From contig NZ_CP104578.1 of NCBI RefSeq assembly GCF_036826855.1, forward strand, positions 2,046,001 through 2,110,000: a stretch of DNA of 64,000 bases, read 5' to 3'. Source of the stretch: Streptomyces sp. SJL17-4 (GTDB lineage Bacteria; Actinomycetota; Actinomycetes; Streptomycetales; Streptomycetaceae). Below, piece after piece: positions 1-8,477 of the stretch (positions are counted from its first letter, which is position 1; every line of letters begins with the position of its first letter). The translations under genes were made by a program, and so were the position numbers. Below the pieces are notes generated by a model. The model saw only the letters and a program-made list of their open reading frames with translations, was not told the DNA's origin and searched no databases.

Positions 1-1237
1 ACCGCTCGGCGAGCGCCCGGTAGCGGTCGCGCCGGTCGCCGGTGACGGGGATGTCGTACGTGGAGAGGATCTGGAGGAGGAAGCGGAAGCCGAGGTCCGG
101 GTCGACGGCCGTGACCACGTCCTCCAGGACCCGCGCCACGCCCCGTACTGCCTCCGCGTCGGCGTGGACCGCCGCACGGACCTCCCGCAGCACCGTCTCC
201 GTCAGATCGGTCCTGGCGGGCGACAGAAAGGGGACGTAGGCGGGGTCGACCTCGCCCAGGTGGGCGTGGCACACCTGGGAGACCTGTTCCAGCAGGGCAC
301 GCGCGTCGGCGTCGAACTCGTCCTCGCCGACGACGTACAGGCGCTTGGAGGCGGTCCGCCAGAGCAGGCCGAGCGCTTCCTCGGAGAGGGCGGAGTCGAG
401 GAGTCGCCACACGTCGTCGAGGAGCACCGCGGCGGCCGTGCCGGGAGCGCGTCCCGGTCCGTCGTCGGCGACCCGCTGGATGTGCTCCCGCACGGTGCCC
501 GTGTGCGGCCAGTCCGTCCCGTGCAGTACGGCGGCGAGGAACGGCAGCCCGACACGGCCGGACGCGAAGTCGCGGCGGCCCGGGTCGAGGGGCGGCCATC
601 GCACGGTCAGCTCCTCGTGGACGGCGGCCCAGGGGTGGGCCAGCAGGTCCCCGAGAGCGAGCAGCCGGTCGTACGCGTCCGCCCCGACGGGCACGGAGTA
701 CGCCTTGAGCGCCCTCAGGAACAGCCGGAACCCGAGGTCCGCGTCCGCCTCGCGCACGACCCGGAGGAGCGCCGGGACGATCCCCGGTACGGCGACGGCC
801 CGTGCGAGCCCGGCCGCGGCCGACTCGATCTCCGTCGCCACGGTCGTCCGCAGCTCCTCCTCGGGGACCACCGGCCGCACCTCGTCCAGGGACTTCACCT
901 CGTACGGATCGCGCTCCGGTGCGCGCGGCGGACACAGGTCGGCGACCCGGTCCAGCCAGGCCCGGGTGTCCGTGCCTTCTTCGGCCGGGTCGAAGCAGCG
1001 GCGTACGGCCGCCAGCCACACGGTGTGGAGTACCTCGTCGGGCAGCGGGGAGTCGAGGAGGAGGCGTACGTCGGCGCCGAGCTGGTGGTCGTCGTCGTCC
1101 GCCTCCCCCTCGGCCAGCGCGAGAACCACCGGTCCGTCGAGGCGGAGCGTCGTACGGGCGCACAGCGTGCCCGCGAGGCCGCTGAGCCCGAAGTCGCCCG
1201 CGTAGTCGTAGTAGTAGACCTCACGCGCGCGTGCCAT
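1..1237 (-). CDS. Hypothetical protein with tandem internal duplication (C-terminus beyond window)
   Basis: A reading frame opens at ATG 1237 behind a perfect AGGAGG and stays open for 412 codons to the window edge, so the stop codon is missing here. I do not recognise a family. Two related halves of about 140 to 150 residues are visible: residues about 55-200 (LLLDSPLPDEVLHTVWLAAV, then DLGFRLFLRALKAYSVPVGA) and 270-412 (RLLDSALSEEALGLLWRTAS, then DLGFRFLLQILSTYDIPVTG). The protein looks alpha-helical, acidic and cytosolic, without a signal peptide or membrane segment. The N-terminus is MARAREVYYYDYAGDFGLSG. No neighbour gives a functional hint. Confidence 0.8.
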   Translation of the reverse strand, partial: MARAREVYYYDYAGDFGLSGLAGTLCARTTLRLDGPVVLALAEGEADDDDHQLGADVRLLLDSPLPDEVLHTVWLAAVRRCFDPAEEGTDTRAWLDRVADLCPPRAPERDPYEVKSLDEVRPVVPEEELRTTVATEIESAAAGLARAVAVPGIVPALLRVVREADADLGFRLFLRALKAYSVPVGADAYDRLLALGDLLAHPWAAVHEELTVRWPPLDPGRRDFASGRVGLPFLAAVLHGTDWPHTGTVREHIQRVADDGPGRAPGTAAAVLLDDVWRLLDSALSEEALGLLWRTASKRLYVVGEDEFDADARALLEQVSQVCHAHLGEVDPAYVPFLSPARTDLTETVLREVRAAVHADAEAVRGVARVLEDVVTAVDPDLGFRFLLQILSTYDIPVTGDRRDRYRALAER

Positions 1238-1380
1238 TCCCCTACCTCCTGTGCGGAACGGGCACCCGTCGGTGCGAGGGGTGCCCGTTCCCATGATCGT
1301 CGCTGTGCTCGACAGGGCAAGGAACCTCCCGTGCCGAGCGACACGGCTCGGGGCCGCAGTGGCGCCCCTCCGGACACTTC

Positions 1381-2319
1381 CTACGCCCTTCCGGGCGCCC
1401 CCCGGACCTCGGGCGGCTTCGGGAGGGCTTCGCGCAGGCGGTCGAGGAGGACCCGGGCCGCGGGGCTCGACGGACCGGTCGCCGGCCAGGCGAGCGCCAG
1501 GCGGGCACGCATCTCGGGCTCGACGATCCGCAGGGTGCGGAGCTGCCCGTCGAGGGGATCCTCGTTCTCTCCGGCCGGCAGCACGGCCGTGCCGAGGCCC
1601 CGCGCGGCGAGCCGCGCGAGCACGTGGGGGGCCGCCGCCTCGAAGGTGATCCGTGGCCGGAATCCGGCCTGCGCACAGCCGCGTTCGAGCGCCGCACGCA
1701 CCCCGGTGCCGCGCGGCAGGCAGATGAGGGGACGGTCGCGCAGCTCGGCGAGCGGGACGCTCGTGCCGTCGGCGCGTTCGAGCAGGGGATCGCCGGGCGC
1801 GACGACGGCGACCAGCGGGACGTCGATCACCATCTGGAAGGCCGTTCCCGGCGGTGGCGTCCGCACCGCCGTCCCGAGGAGGGCGATGTCGAGTTCGCCG
1901 GCCAGGAGCGCGGCCACCATCCGTTCCGTGGTGTCCTCGGTGAGCGCCACCTCCACCGACGGGTGGTCCTCGTGGAAGGCCGCGAGGAAGCCGGCGATGT
2001 CGAAGACGTGCCCGGCGGCGCCGGAGACCAGGCCGAGCGTGACCCGGCCGCGCAACAGCCCCGTGTACGCGTCCACCGTCTGCCGCACCGCGTCCGCGGC
2101 GGCCAGTGCGGCGCGGGCGTAGGGAAGGACGGCCCGGCCCACCTCGGTCGGCGTCACCGAGCGGCCGGAGCGGTCGAGCAGGGGCTGCCCCAACTCCCGC
2201 TCCAGTCGGCGGATCTGGGCGCTGAGGCCGGGCTGGGCCAGATGCAGCCGGGCCGCGGCCCGGGTGAAGCCGCCCTCCTCGACGACGGAGACGAAGTAAC
2301 GCAGCTGCCGAAGCTCCAT
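1381..2319 (-). CDS. LysR-family transcriptional regulator
   Basis: A 312-residue protein of normal LysR length. Residues 1-60 form the winged helix-turn-helix (MELRQLRYFVSVVEEGGFTR, then AAARLHLAQPGLSAQIRRLE) and residues about 90-300 the ligand-binding domain (RGRVTLGLVSGAAG at its start). The start at 2319 is chosen because LysR proteins begin at MELRQLRYF; the frame is open further upstream but adds a non-homologous leader. It is divergent from the isomerase-like gene at 2391 across about 70 bp, the usual LysR layout, so it probably controls that gene and itself. The inducer cannot be read from sequence. Confidence 0.9.
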   Translation of the reverse strand: MELRQLRYFVSVVEEGGFTRAAARLHLAQPGLSAQIRRLERELGQPLLDRSGRSVTPTEVGRAVLPYARAALAAADAVRQTVDAYTGLLRGRVTLGLVSGAAGHVFDIAGFLAAFHEDHPSVEVALTEDTTERMVAALLAGELDIALLGTAVRTPPPGTAFQMVIDVPLVAVVAPGDPLLERADGTSVPLAELRDRPLICLPRGTGVRAALERGCAQAGFRPRITFEAAAPHVLARLAARGLGTAVLPAGENEDPLDGQLRTLRIVEPEMRARLALAWPATGPSSPAARVLLDRLREALPKPPEVRGAPGRA

Positions 2320-2390
2320 AAGCAATGATTCTAGATCGCAGCAGAAACGTCTATTGGCGTTATCGGCCGGTGGGCCGCAAGGTTGGTCAC

Positions 2391-3053
2391 ATGGAGAAGG
2401 AGACAGCACGCACAAGGAACACCACCGAGGTCAGGGCCGCGATCGCGGCCGAACGCCGGGAACTGGCGGACCTGTTCGACGGTCTGTCGGCCGAGCAGTG
2501 GAACGGAGGGAGCCTCTGCGCGGGTTGGCGGGTGCGCGAGGTCGCGGCGCACATGTCGATGGGGTTCCGGCTCTCCTTGCCCGCGACGCTCGGTGAGCTG
2601 GTCAAGGCGCGCGGGAACCTTCACCGCATGACCGACCGGGTCGCGCGCAGGGACGCGGCCGCCCACTCCACCACCGCACTCGCCGCTTTCCTGCGGGACA
2701 ACGCCGGCCACCCCTGGACACCTCCCGTCGGCGGGTTCGCGGCGGCGCTCGGCCACGACGTGGTGCACGGCCTGGACATCACCGTCGCCCTCGGCCTCGA
2801 CCGGCGCGTCCCGGAAGACCGGCTGCGCATCCTGCTGGACCAGATCCGGCCCAGCGGCCTGAAGTTCTTCGGTGCCGACCTCGACGGGGTGCGGTTGTGC
2901 GCCGAGGACCTCGACTGGTCGTACGGTTCCGGCTCTCCCGTGTTCGGCGCCGCCCAGGACCTCCTGCTGCTGGCCTACGGTCGCAGGCTTCCGGCCGGCC
3001 GGCTCCGTGGGGAGCCGAGCGGCCGGTTCACCCGGGCCGCGGACGGCAGGTGA
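2391..3053 (+). CDS. Maleylpyruvate-isomerase/DinB-type mycothiol-dependent protein
   Basis: A 220-residue member of the actinobacterial mycothiol-dependent maleylpyruvate isomerase family (DinB/MDMPI fold). The N-terminal half carries the family pattern ELADLFDGLSAEQWNGGSLC followed by AGWRVREVAAHMS, and a central GHDVVHGLDIT holds a conserved His segment. In this family three His residues bind a metal. The start is the ATG at 2391; the open frame begins at 2325 but the extra residues overlap the promoter region. It is divergent from the LysR gene and is a likely target. The substrate is unknown; a thiol-transfer or detoxification role is inferred from the family only. Confidence 0.8.
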   Translation: MEKETARTRNTTEVRAAIAAERRELADLFDGLSAEQWNGGSLCAGWRVREVAAHMSMGFRLSLPATLGELVKARGNLHRMTDRVARRDAAAHSTTALAAFLRDNAGHPWTPPVGGFAAALGHDVVHGLDITVALGLDRRVPEDRLRILLDQIRPSGLKFFGADLDGVRLCAEDLDWSYGSGSPVFGAAQDLLLLAYGRRLPAGRLRGEPSGRFTRAADGR

Positions 3054-3068
3054 GCCGGCTGCGCGCGG

Positions 3069-3653
3069 CTACTCCTGGGCGGCGGCGCTCCGTGCGGCCT
3101 CGACGTTGGCGACCATGCGGCGCAGCACCTTGAGCGCGGCCACGTACTCCTCGTCGCTGATGCCCTGGTGGACGACGGCCCGCAGCTCGGTGGCGAGCTC
3201 GCGCAGTTTCAGCCGGGCGGCCTCGCCCGCCTCGGTGAGGTGGAGGCTCCGGCCCCGGTCACTCCCCGTTTCGGTCCGGAGCCAGCCCCGGTGGAGCAAC
3301 TGGTCGACCACCCGGGAGATTTCGTGCGGCCCGTCCGCGAGCGGTGTCAGCTGGGCGATCACTTCCTCGCGGCTCGGTGCCGACGGACCGCCGTTCACGC
3401 GGTTCAGGACCCAGTACTGGGGCTGCGTGGCGTCGATCCCGGCCATGGCGTCGCGCAGATGGCCGACGACGGTGTCGTGCGCCAGGCCGCTCCAGTAGCC
3501 GACGGGCTGGGAGGGCAGCAGGTCGTCGGTGGCGGCCGGGTCGGCCGGAGCCTGGTCCGTGGTCGTGGCGGCGGCCGCGGTGGTCGCGGCAGCCGTGGTT
3601 GTGGCGGCGGCCGCGGTCGTGGCGGCGGCGGGATTCGGCGAGTTCATGATCAC
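3069..3653 (-). CDS. MarR-family regulator with Ala/Thr-repeat N-terminus
   Basis: A 194-residue protein. Residues about 50-190 are a MarR winged helix: LPSQPVGYWSGLAHD, then QLTPLADGPHEISRVVDQLL (recognition helix region) and LHRGWLRTETGSDRGRSLHL (wing). The first about 35 residues are nearly pure Ala and Thr in repeated AAATT/TTTAAA blocks, encoded by a GC-rich microsatellite-like stretch at about 3560-3640. This is unlike normal MarR proteins and may be disordered. ATG codons at 3653 and 3647 are both possible starts. It sits tail-to-tail with the isomerase gene. No operator was identified. Confidence 0.85.
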   Translation of the reverse strand: MIMNSPNPAAATTAAAATTTAAATTAAAATTTDQAPADPAATDDLLPSQPVGYWSGLAHDTVVGHLRDAMAGIDATQPQYWVLNRVNGGPSAPSREEVIAQLTPLADGPHEISRVVDQLLHRGWLRTETGSDRGRSLHLTEAGEAARLKLRELATELRAVVHQGISDEEYVAALKVLRRMVANVEAARSAAAQE

Positions 3654-3672
3654 GACGCTACATTCCGCGGCC

Positions 3673-4362
3673 CTATCCCCGTCGCCCGACCGGTTCGTCG
3701 CGGGCTTCGGCCCACAACGACCGTACGTGTCCGAGGTGACGCCGCATGCACGCCTCCGCTCCGCGCGCGTCTCCGGCGATCATCAGGTCGAGGAGTTCGA
3801 GGTGTTCCTCGGCGGAGGAGACGAGCTTGCCGGCCTCGTCCAGGCCGGTCAGGCCGTAGAGACGGGAGCGCTTGCGCAGGTCCCCCACCGTCTCGACCAG
3901 GCGGTCGTTCCCGGAGAGCGCGAGCAGCGCGAGGTGGAAGCGGCGGTCCGCCTCCAGATAGCCGATGAGGTCGTGCCCCCGGGCGCACGAGACGATCTCC
4001 TCGGCGACCGGGCGCAGCGCCTCCAGTTGCTCCCGGTCGGCCTTCCTCGTGACGCGGCCGATGGTGGGCACCTCGATGAGGGTGCGCAGCTCGGTGAACT
4101 GGTCGAGGTCCCGCTCGCTGACCTCGGTGATACGGAATCCCTTGTTGCGGACGGGTTCGACCAGGCCCTCCCGGGCCAGGTCGAGCATGGCCTCGCGGAC
4201 GGGGGTGGCGGAGACGCCGAGGTCACTCGCGAGTCCGGGGGCGGAGTAGACCTGGCCGGGGCGCAGTTCGCCGGCGATCAGGGCCGCGCGGAGGGCGTGC
4301 CCGACCTGGTCGCGGAGCCGCTCCTGCGCTCTGACGAGGCCGTACTGCTTCAGGTCACCCAT
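3673..4362 (-). CDS. GntR-family (FCD/FadR subfamily) regulator
   Basis: A 229-residue regulator. The N-terminal GntR winged helix spans about residues 12-80 (LRDQVGHALRAALIAGELRP, then LASDLGVSATPVREAMLDLA). The C-terminal FCD ligand-binding domain contains LIGYLEADRRFHLALLALSG, with the metal-binding Asp/His pattern of this domain. The start at 4362 has GGAGGACGC directly upstream. Such proteins usually repress catabolic or transport genes in response to small acids. It is adjacent to, and divergent from, the terB-like gene at 4548. The intergenic stretch could hold an operator, but none was defined. Confidence 0.9.
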   Translation of the reverse strand: MGDLKQYGLVRAQERLRDQVGHALRAALIAGELRPGQVYSAPGLASDLGVSATPVREAMLDLAREGLVEPVRNKGFRITEVSERDLDQFTELRTLIEVPTIGRVTRKADREQLEALRPVAEEIVSCARGHDLIGYLEADRRFHLALLALSGNDRLVETVGDLRKRSRLYGLTGLDEAGKLVSSAEEHLELLDLMIAGDARGAEACMRRHLGHVRSLWAEARDEPVGRRG

Positions 4363-4547
4363 CGTGCGTCCTCCGAGAAGTCACGGGGGAGCATCGTACA
4401 ATGTCACGTTTCTCCTTCGGTCGCCCCGGCGTGTGGCGGTCCGGCGGGTGACGGCCCGGAGTGTGACGGTCCCGGGGTCCCGGGGAACTCCACCCCTCAC
4501 TGCTACGTTCTACAAGACCGTAGAAGTAATCGACATCTGGAGTACTC

Positions 4548-5003
4548 ATGGCCCTGTGGGACCGCATCCGGGAATCCGCATCGACGATGCAGACCCAGCT
4601 GATGACGAAGAAGAACGACCTGAAGAGCGGCGCCTTCCGGGACGCGAGCATGGCCATGTGCGCGCTGGTCGCCGCCGCCGACGGGACGATCGACCCCGCC
4701 GAGCGCCGCCGGGTCGCCCAGCTCATCTCGACCAACGAGGTGCTGCAGAACTTCGACGCCCTCGACCTTCAGCGCCGCTTCGACGACAACCTGAACAAGC
4801 TGACGGCCGACTTCGACTTCGGCAAGGTGAGCGTGCTCCAGGAGATCGCCAAGGCGAAGAAGAAGCCGGCCGAGGCACGCGCCGTCATCCAGATCGGCAT
4901 CGTCATCGGCGGCGCCGACGGCGACTTCGACAAGACGGAGCAGGCCGTGGTCCGCGAGGCCTGCTTCACCTTGGACCTGCCGCCGCACGAGTTCGACCTC
5001 TAG
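4548..5003 (+). CDS. terB: TerB-family tellurite-resistance-like protein
   Basis: A 151-residue acidic cytosolic protein that matches TerB: CALVAAADGTIDPAERRRVA and IVIGGADGDFDKTEQAVVRE are the two conserved acidic, metal-binding-like motifs. The length is typical of TerB (about 150). TerB proteins belong to the ter stress network (tellurite, phage, colicin) and bind membrane-associated complexes; many streptomycetes carry scattered copies, and no other ter gene is visible here. The gene begins at ATG 4548, MALWDRIRESASTMQ, and is preceded by an AT-richer stretch at 4500-4540 that is probably its promoter. Confidence 0.9.
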   Translation: MALWDRIRESASTMQTQLMTKKNDLKSGAFRDASMAMCALVAAADGTIDPAERRRVAQLISTNEVLQNFDALDLQRRFDDNLNKLTADFDFGKVSVLQEIAKAKKKPAEARAVIQIGIVIGGADGDFDKTEQAVVREACFTLDLPPHEFDL

Positions 5004-5031
5004 GGTCTTTCCCCGCCGGACGCGCCGGCGG

Positions 5032-6027
5032 CTACATCGGTGAGGCGGCCCCGCGCAGCACCAGGAAGAGCGTGACCGCCGAGTTCGCCGAGGACAGGGC
5101 CGACACGGTCGTGCCGAAGGCGGCGCACCAGGCGGCGAGGCCGACAGCCGTGCCGACCGGCGGCCACGCGCGGCCCGCCGGGGCCGGGCTCATCAGGGCC
5201 GCGACCCGTCGAGGCACCGGGCCGGCGCCCCCGCCCGTCAGGGCGGGGAGGCCGACGGCCGGAGCGCGTGGTGCAAGGAGGGCCGCCTTGCCGATCGCGC
5301 GGGCGACGGAGCGGCGGCTGCCGACCTCGGCGGCCGCCTCCTCGTCGGCCCAGCGCTCGGCCGTGTAGGAGACGGCGGTACGCAGCGGCCGCAGGAACGG
5401 GTTCGCGCGCGCCGCGAGATGGACCGTCAGGAGATGCCGGTGGTGACGCCCGGCCAGATGGGCCCGCTCGTGGGCGAAGAGGGCCCGCCGTTCGGCGGGG
5501 GCGAGGCCCGCGAGCATCCCGGTACTGACCACGACCCGACCGGGACCCCGTGTCTCCCTGCCGGGGCCGCGCGCCTCCCTGCCGAGGCGGCGATGCCCCT
5601 CCCTGCCGGGCACCGCGTACGCGTACGGGGTGCGGTCCGGCAGTACCGCGACGGGCGTCGGCGGCAGCCCGCCGAGCGCCGCCACGACCCGGCGCCGTAC
5701 CCGCACGTGACGCCAGGCCGCAGCTGCGCAGGAGACGAGGACGGCGAGCAGCGCCGGGATGGCCGCGCGGCCGGCGATCTCGTCGTACGGGAGGGCCGCG
5801 CGCACGTCGGGGTCCGACCAGCTGTCGGGGAGCGGGTTTCCGGGGAGCTGCGCGGTGCCCACGATCATGAGCAGGCCGAGGCAGAGGGTGCTGCACACGG
5901 CGGAGACACCGGCGACGGCGGCCAGCAGGCGCGTCGCAGTGCGGGGGTGGAGCCGCTGCTCGGCGAGGCGGGCGACCGGCCAGGCGGTGAGCGGAAGGAC
6001 CAGGGGAAGGAAGACGAAGACTCCCAT
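5032..6027 (-). CDS. M56-family membrane metallopeptidase (BlaR1-like)
   Basis: A 331-residue membrane protein whose zinc-peptidase motif is HERAHLAGRHH (HExxH within RALFAHERAHLAG). N-terminal hydrophobic segments (MGVFVFLPLVLPLTAWPVAR; LLAAVAGVSAVCSTLCLGLL) and a C-terminal one (VGLAAWCAAFGTTVSALSSA) span the membrane. It lies five bases downstream of the BlaI-type repressor, so the two form an operon. In this family the peptidase inactivates the repressor after sensing a signal. No penicillin-binding sensor domain follows, so beta-lactam sensing is not implied. Start ATG 6027. Confidence 0.88.
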   Translation of the reverse strand: MGVFVFLPLVLPLTAWPVARLAEQRLHPRTATRLLAAVAGVSAVCSTLCLGLLMIVGTAQLPGNPLPDSWSDPDVRAALPYDEIAGRAAIPALLAVLVSCAAAAWRHVRVRRRVVAALGGLPPTPVAVLPDRTPYAYAVPGREGHRRLGREARGPGRETRGPGRVVVSTGMLAGLAPAERRALFAHERAHLAGRHHRHLLTVHLAARANPFLRPLRTAVSYTAERWADEEAAAEVGSRRSVARAIGKAALLAPRAPAVGLPALTGGGAGPVPRRVAALMSPAPAGRAWPPVGTAVGLAAWCAAFGTTVSALSSANSAVTLFLVLRGAASPM

Positions 6028-6032
6028 GACGG

Positions 6033-6437
6033 CTAGCCTTCCTCCTCCTCCGCGGCCTGGGAGAGCAGTTCACGCAGGAGCCGCTCTTCGTTCGGCGAGA
6101 GGCCGGTGACGAAGCTGGCGAGGACCGCCTGGCGGTCCGTCTCCGCGTCGAGCACCTTCCGCATCCGCAGGGCGGCGAGACCGGCCTCGTCGGCGACCGC
6201 CGTCCACCGGAAGGAACGGCCGGCGCGTTCGCGCTCGACTGCGCCCTTCGCCCGGAGGCGGGTGAGGATGGTGATGACGGTGGTGTAGGCGAGACCGCCG
6301 CCGAGGCGTTCCCGTACCCACGCCACGGGCACGGGCTCGGACGCCTCGCGCAGCACGGCGAGCACCTGGGACTCCAGTTCGCCCTGCCCGCGCCTGCGCG
6401 CGGAGGGCTCCGCTCCGCCCTCGCTCCGGTCCGTCAC
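6033..6437 (-). CDS. BlaI/MecI-family transcriptional repressor
   Basis: A 134-residue repressor. Residues about 12-80 are the winged helix (GELESQVLAVLREASEPVPV, then LAYTTVITILTRLRAKGAVE) and the remainder is the dimerisation helix region. GTG 6437 (VTDRSEGGAEPS) is chosen over an upstream open frame because GGAGGAGAGC precedes it. It is the first gene of the repressor/M56 peptidase pair; in the family, proteolysis between the two domains releases repression. It probably regulates its own operon. The target beyond this operon is unknown. Confidence 0.88.
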   Translation of the reverse strand: MTDRSEGGAEPSARRRGQGELESQVLAVLREASEPVPVAWVRERLGGGLAYTTVITILTRLRAKGAVERERAGRSFRWTAVADEAGLAALRMRKVLDAETDRQAVLASFVTGLSPNEERLLRELLSQAAEEEEG

Positions 6438-6526
6438 GACGCTCTCCTCCGCGTAAGAACAGCCGCCCATCGTACTGGGCCGCGGGGGGAATCGATCGAG
6501 ATCGCGGGCCGAGACGGGGAGCGGGT

Positions 6527-7786
6527 TCACACGCGGTCGGCGGCGGACCCGGGGTCGGGTACGCGTACGGGCTCGGGTCCCGTCTCCGGCTCCCGTACGG
6601 TCACGCCCTCCGGTGCCGACGGCTTCCGTCGTCGTCCTCGGAGGAGGTACGCGGCGATCGGCTCGGTGTAGCGCGCCGTGAGCGGCCCGATCACCACGAG
6701 GATCAGCACGTACGCCGTGGCGAAGGGCCCGAGCTGGGGCTGCACCCCGGCGGTGACGGCGAGGCCCGCGATGACGATGGAGAACTCGCCGCGCGCCACC
6801 AGCGTGCCGCCCGCCCGCCAGCGGCCCTTGGCCCCGATGCCGGCGCGGCGCGCGGCCCAGTGGCCGGTGGCGATCTTGGTCAGCGCGGTGACGACGGCGA
6901 GGGCGAACGCCGGGAGGAGCACCGGCGGAATGCTGGCGGGGTCGGTGTGCAGTCCGAAGAACACGAAGAACACCGCGGCGAAGAGGTCGCGCAGGGGGCT
7001 CAGCAGGGCGTGGGCTCCGTCGGCGACCTCCCCCGAGAGGGCGATGCCGACGAGGAACGCGCCGACGGCCGCGGAGACCTGGAGCTGCTGGGCGACGCCG
7101 GCGACGAGCAGCGTCAGGCCGAGGACGACGAGAAGCAGCTTCTCGGGATCGTCGCTGGAGACGAACCGCGAGATCAGCCGCCCGTAGCGGACGGCGACGA
7201 AGAGCACGGCGCCGGCCACGCCCAGGGCGATGGCGAGCGTGGCGCTGCCGGCCGCGAGGCCGACCCCGGCGAGCAGGGCCGTGATGATGGGCAGGTAGAC
7301 GGCCATGGCGAGGTCTTCGAGGACCAGGATGCTGAGGATGACCGGTGTCTCGCGGTTGCCGAGGCGCCCGAGGTCGCCGAGGACCTTGGCGATGACGCCG
7401 GAGGACGAGATCCAGGTGACACCCGCCAGGACGACGGCCGCGACCGGCCCCCAGCCGAGGAGCAGCGCGGCGGCGGCGCCGGGCAGGGCGTTGAGGGCGA
7501 AGTCGACGAGCCCGGCCGGGTACTGGGTCTTGAGGTTGGAGACCAGGTCGCTCGCCGTGTACTCCAGGCCGAGCATGAGGAGCAGGAGTATCACCCCGAT
7601 CTCGGCGCCGATGGCGACGAACTCCTCACTGGTGCCGAGCGGCAGCAGGCCGCCCTTGCCGAAGGCGAGCCCGGCGAGGAGGTAGAGGGGTATCGGGGAG
7701 AAGCTGAACCGGCCGGCGAGGCGCCCGAGCAGGCCGAGGCCGAGGATGATGGCGCCGAATTCGATCAGGAAGACCGCGGAGTGCAC
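6527..7786 (-). CDS. CPA2-type cation/proton antiporter (KefB/NhaS-like)
   Basis: A 419-residue protein with about 12 membrane segments typical of the Na+/H+ exchanger domain. The first is VHSAVFLIEFGAIILGLGLL. Conserved segments are GVILLLLMLGLEYTASDLVS and VGAFLVGIALSGEVADGAHA. The cytosolic tail is short (GRRRKPSAPEGVTVREPE), with no TrkA-N domain. The GTG start at 7786 lies 7 bp after the stop of the RCK_C subunit gene and is preceded by a GAGTGAGGG Shine-Dalgarno-like stretch. The two-gene arrangement implies a regulated antiporter moving K+ or Na+ against protons across the plasma membrane. Confidence 0.9.
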   Translation of the reverse strand: MHSAVFLIEFGAIILGLGLLGRLAGRFSFSPIPLYLLAGLAFGKGGLLPLGTSEEFVAIGAEIGVILLLLMLGLEYTASDLVSNLKTQYPAGLVDFALNALPGAAAALLLGWGPVAAVVLAGVTWISSSGVIAKVLGDLGRLGNRETPVILSILVLEDLAMAVYLPIITALLAGVGLAAGSATLAIALGVAGAVLFVAVRYGRLISRFVSSDDPEKLLLVVLGLTLLVAGVAQQLQVSAAVGAFLVGIALSGEVADGAHALLSPLRDLFAAVFFVFFGLHTDPASIPPVLLPAFALAVVTALTKIATGHWAARRAGIGAKGRWRAGGTLVARGEFSIVIAGLAVTAGVQPQLGPFATAYVLILVVIGPLTARYTEPIAAYLLRGRRRKPSAPEGVTVREPETGPEPVRVPDPGSAADRV

Positions 7787-7793
7787 GCCGCCC

Positions 7794-8264
7794 TCACTCC
7801 CGACCGAGGATCGCGGCGGCCGCGTCGACGCCCTCGCGGGTGCCGATGACGATGAGGGTGTCGCCGCCGGCGAACCGGAAGGCGGGCGTCGGGGACGGAA
7901 CGGCCCCGGAGCGGCGCAGTACGGCGACGATGGAGGCACCGGCCTCGGTGCGCATCCGCGTCTCGCCGAGCAGGCGCCCGTTCCAGTACGAGTGGGCCGA
8001 CAGCTCGATGCGTTCGGCGACGAGCCCCAGGTCGGTGGTGTGCAGGACGTTGGGGCTGTGGTGCGCGGGGAGCAGCGCGTCGATCAGTGAGGCGGTCTCG
8101 GCCTCGGTGAGGTGGAGCGACTGCGCGCAGGCGTCGGGGTCGTCGCCCCGGTAGACGTTCACGGTCCGGGTTCCGTCGCGGTGCGCGATGACCGACAGCT
8201 GGCGGTGCTCCCGGGTGGTGAGGTCGTACTGGACTCCGATGCCGGGCAGGGGTGTCGTTCTCAT
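7794..8264 (-). CDS. Antiporter regulatory subunit with TrkA-C (RCK_C) domain
   Basis: A 156-residue soluble protein. The C-terminal half (about residues 80-155) is a TrkA-C domain ending in FRFAGGDTLIVIGTREGVDA. The N-terminus (MRTTPLPGIGVQYDL) matches the known actinobacterial cation:proton antiporter regulatory subunits, which is why ATG 8264 is preferred over a TTG 15 bases upstream. It is cotranscribed with the antiporter gene. RCK_C domains bind nucleotides or cyclic dinucleotides, so it should gate the transporter. Confidence 0.88.
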   Translation of the reverse strand: MRTTPLPGIGVQYDLTTREHRQLSVIAHRDGTRTVNVYRGDDPDACAQSLHLTEAETASLIDALLPAHHSPNVLHTTDLGLVAERIELSAHSYWNGRLLGETRMRTEAGASIVAVLRRSGAVPSPTPAFRFAGGDTLIVIGTREGVDAAAAILGRE

Positions 8265-8477
8265 CCGCGGAGCAGGCAAGGGCCCGTCCCTTCCGTCGTC
8301 ATGTCACAGGGTGATCAGGTCGGTGGTCGGGGGCCATGGTGCCACCCGCCGGGAGGGCCGGAACATGGGTGTCGGCACGGATGGACAAGACACCGGAAAC
8401 TGGTCAGGATGAGGCGGGGACATGGATCCCGTCGCAGGTCAGAGGCCCGGAGCAGGGAAAGGGAGCGAGTCGCACAA

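Noticed and set aside
164..2122. 652-codon plus-strand open frame across the left edge
   Set aside because: It is antisense to the partial duplicated protein and the LysR gene, has no family-like sequence, and results from high GC in the opposite frame.
5032..6437. M56 peptidase/BlaI pair as a beta-lactam resistance system
   Set aside because: There is no penicillin-sensor domain or beta-lactamase nearby; the pair is common in actinomycetes with other roles.
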